A stretch of 5,896 bases of DNA from JBBAEA01 sp041656175 (GTDB taxonomy: Bacteria > Myxococcota_A > Bradymonadia > UBA4248): positions 1 to 5,896 of the forward strand of contig JBBAEA010000177.1 in assembly GCA_041656175.1 (NCBI GenBank), written 5' to 3'. Of the stretch, positions 5,851 through 5,896 are shown piece after piece. Below the pieces are notes generated by a model that saw only the letters and a program-made list of their open reading frames with translations, was not told the origin of the DNA and searched no databases. The position numbers and the translations under genes are program-made. Within the stretch, counting starts at the first letter, position 1. Each line of letters opens with the position of its first letter.

Positions 5851-5896
5851 TTTTTAACGAAAATCTTTAAAAAACAGCCCCCTACAGAGCCTGAAC

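Larger units (their letters stand above)
5484..5896. other. Region upstream of the lipoprotein gene, mostly non-coding
   Basis: About 400 bases with no confident gene. Apart from the doubtful small ORF and the weak promoter candidate, it contains a 6-bp stem TGCTTG/CAAGCA (5762-5767 with 5795-5800) enclosing a GCTCGC direct repeat and a C-run, a 5-bp stem CTCGC/GCGAG (5658-5662 with 5680-5684), and a repeated CTTTAAAT on either side of CCTAGG. No tRNA, rRNA or CRISPR pattern is seen. Confidence 0.5.

Overview
The window looks like chromosomal DNA from a Gram-negative bacterium of moderate GC content (roughly half by eye) that uses the standard bacterial code. Three clear genes fill most of it, all on the minus strand, so transcription runs from high to low coordinates. 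The organism cannot be fixed from this sequence. An exported lipoprotein with Cys-rich modules, together with a MutS2 whose P-loop reads GANAGGKT, would fit a deltaproteobacterial or myxobacterial-type lineage (for example Myxococcota or Bradymonadota). That placement is a low-confidence inference.

Layout in transcription order: 5896-5484 is mostly non-coding, with one doubtful 60-codon ORF (5668-5850) and a weak promoter candidate. Next comes a lipoprotein carrying a ComEC/Rec2-type metallo-beta-lactamase (MBL) domain (5483-4143). It is followed after about 32 bases by mutS2 (4110-1561), an arrangement typical of one transcript. A 248-base gap holding a stable hairpin (1466-1492) then separates mutS2 from a NYN-domain putative ribonuclease with a LOTUS/OST-HTH-like C-terminus (1312-266). 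The last 265 bases at the left have no confident gene. Their outermost ~125 bases are strikingly GC-rich (82 of the first 120 bases are G or C) and contain three consecutive hairpins, unlike anything else in the window.

All three proteins belong to families linked to nucleic-acid processing. The NYN protein is probably a cytoplasmic RNase. MutS2 is a DNA- or ribosome-associated ATPase with a C-terminal Smr nuclease domain. The MBL lipoprotein is predicted to be outside the inner membrane and is related to the hydrolase domain of the DNA-uptake protein ComEC. Whether they work together is not shown; the close lipoprotein-mutS2 spacing is the only physical link. The most unusual items are the lipoprotein, which couples two tandem Cys4 modules to a ComEC-like hydrolase, and the GC-rich structured block at the left edge.
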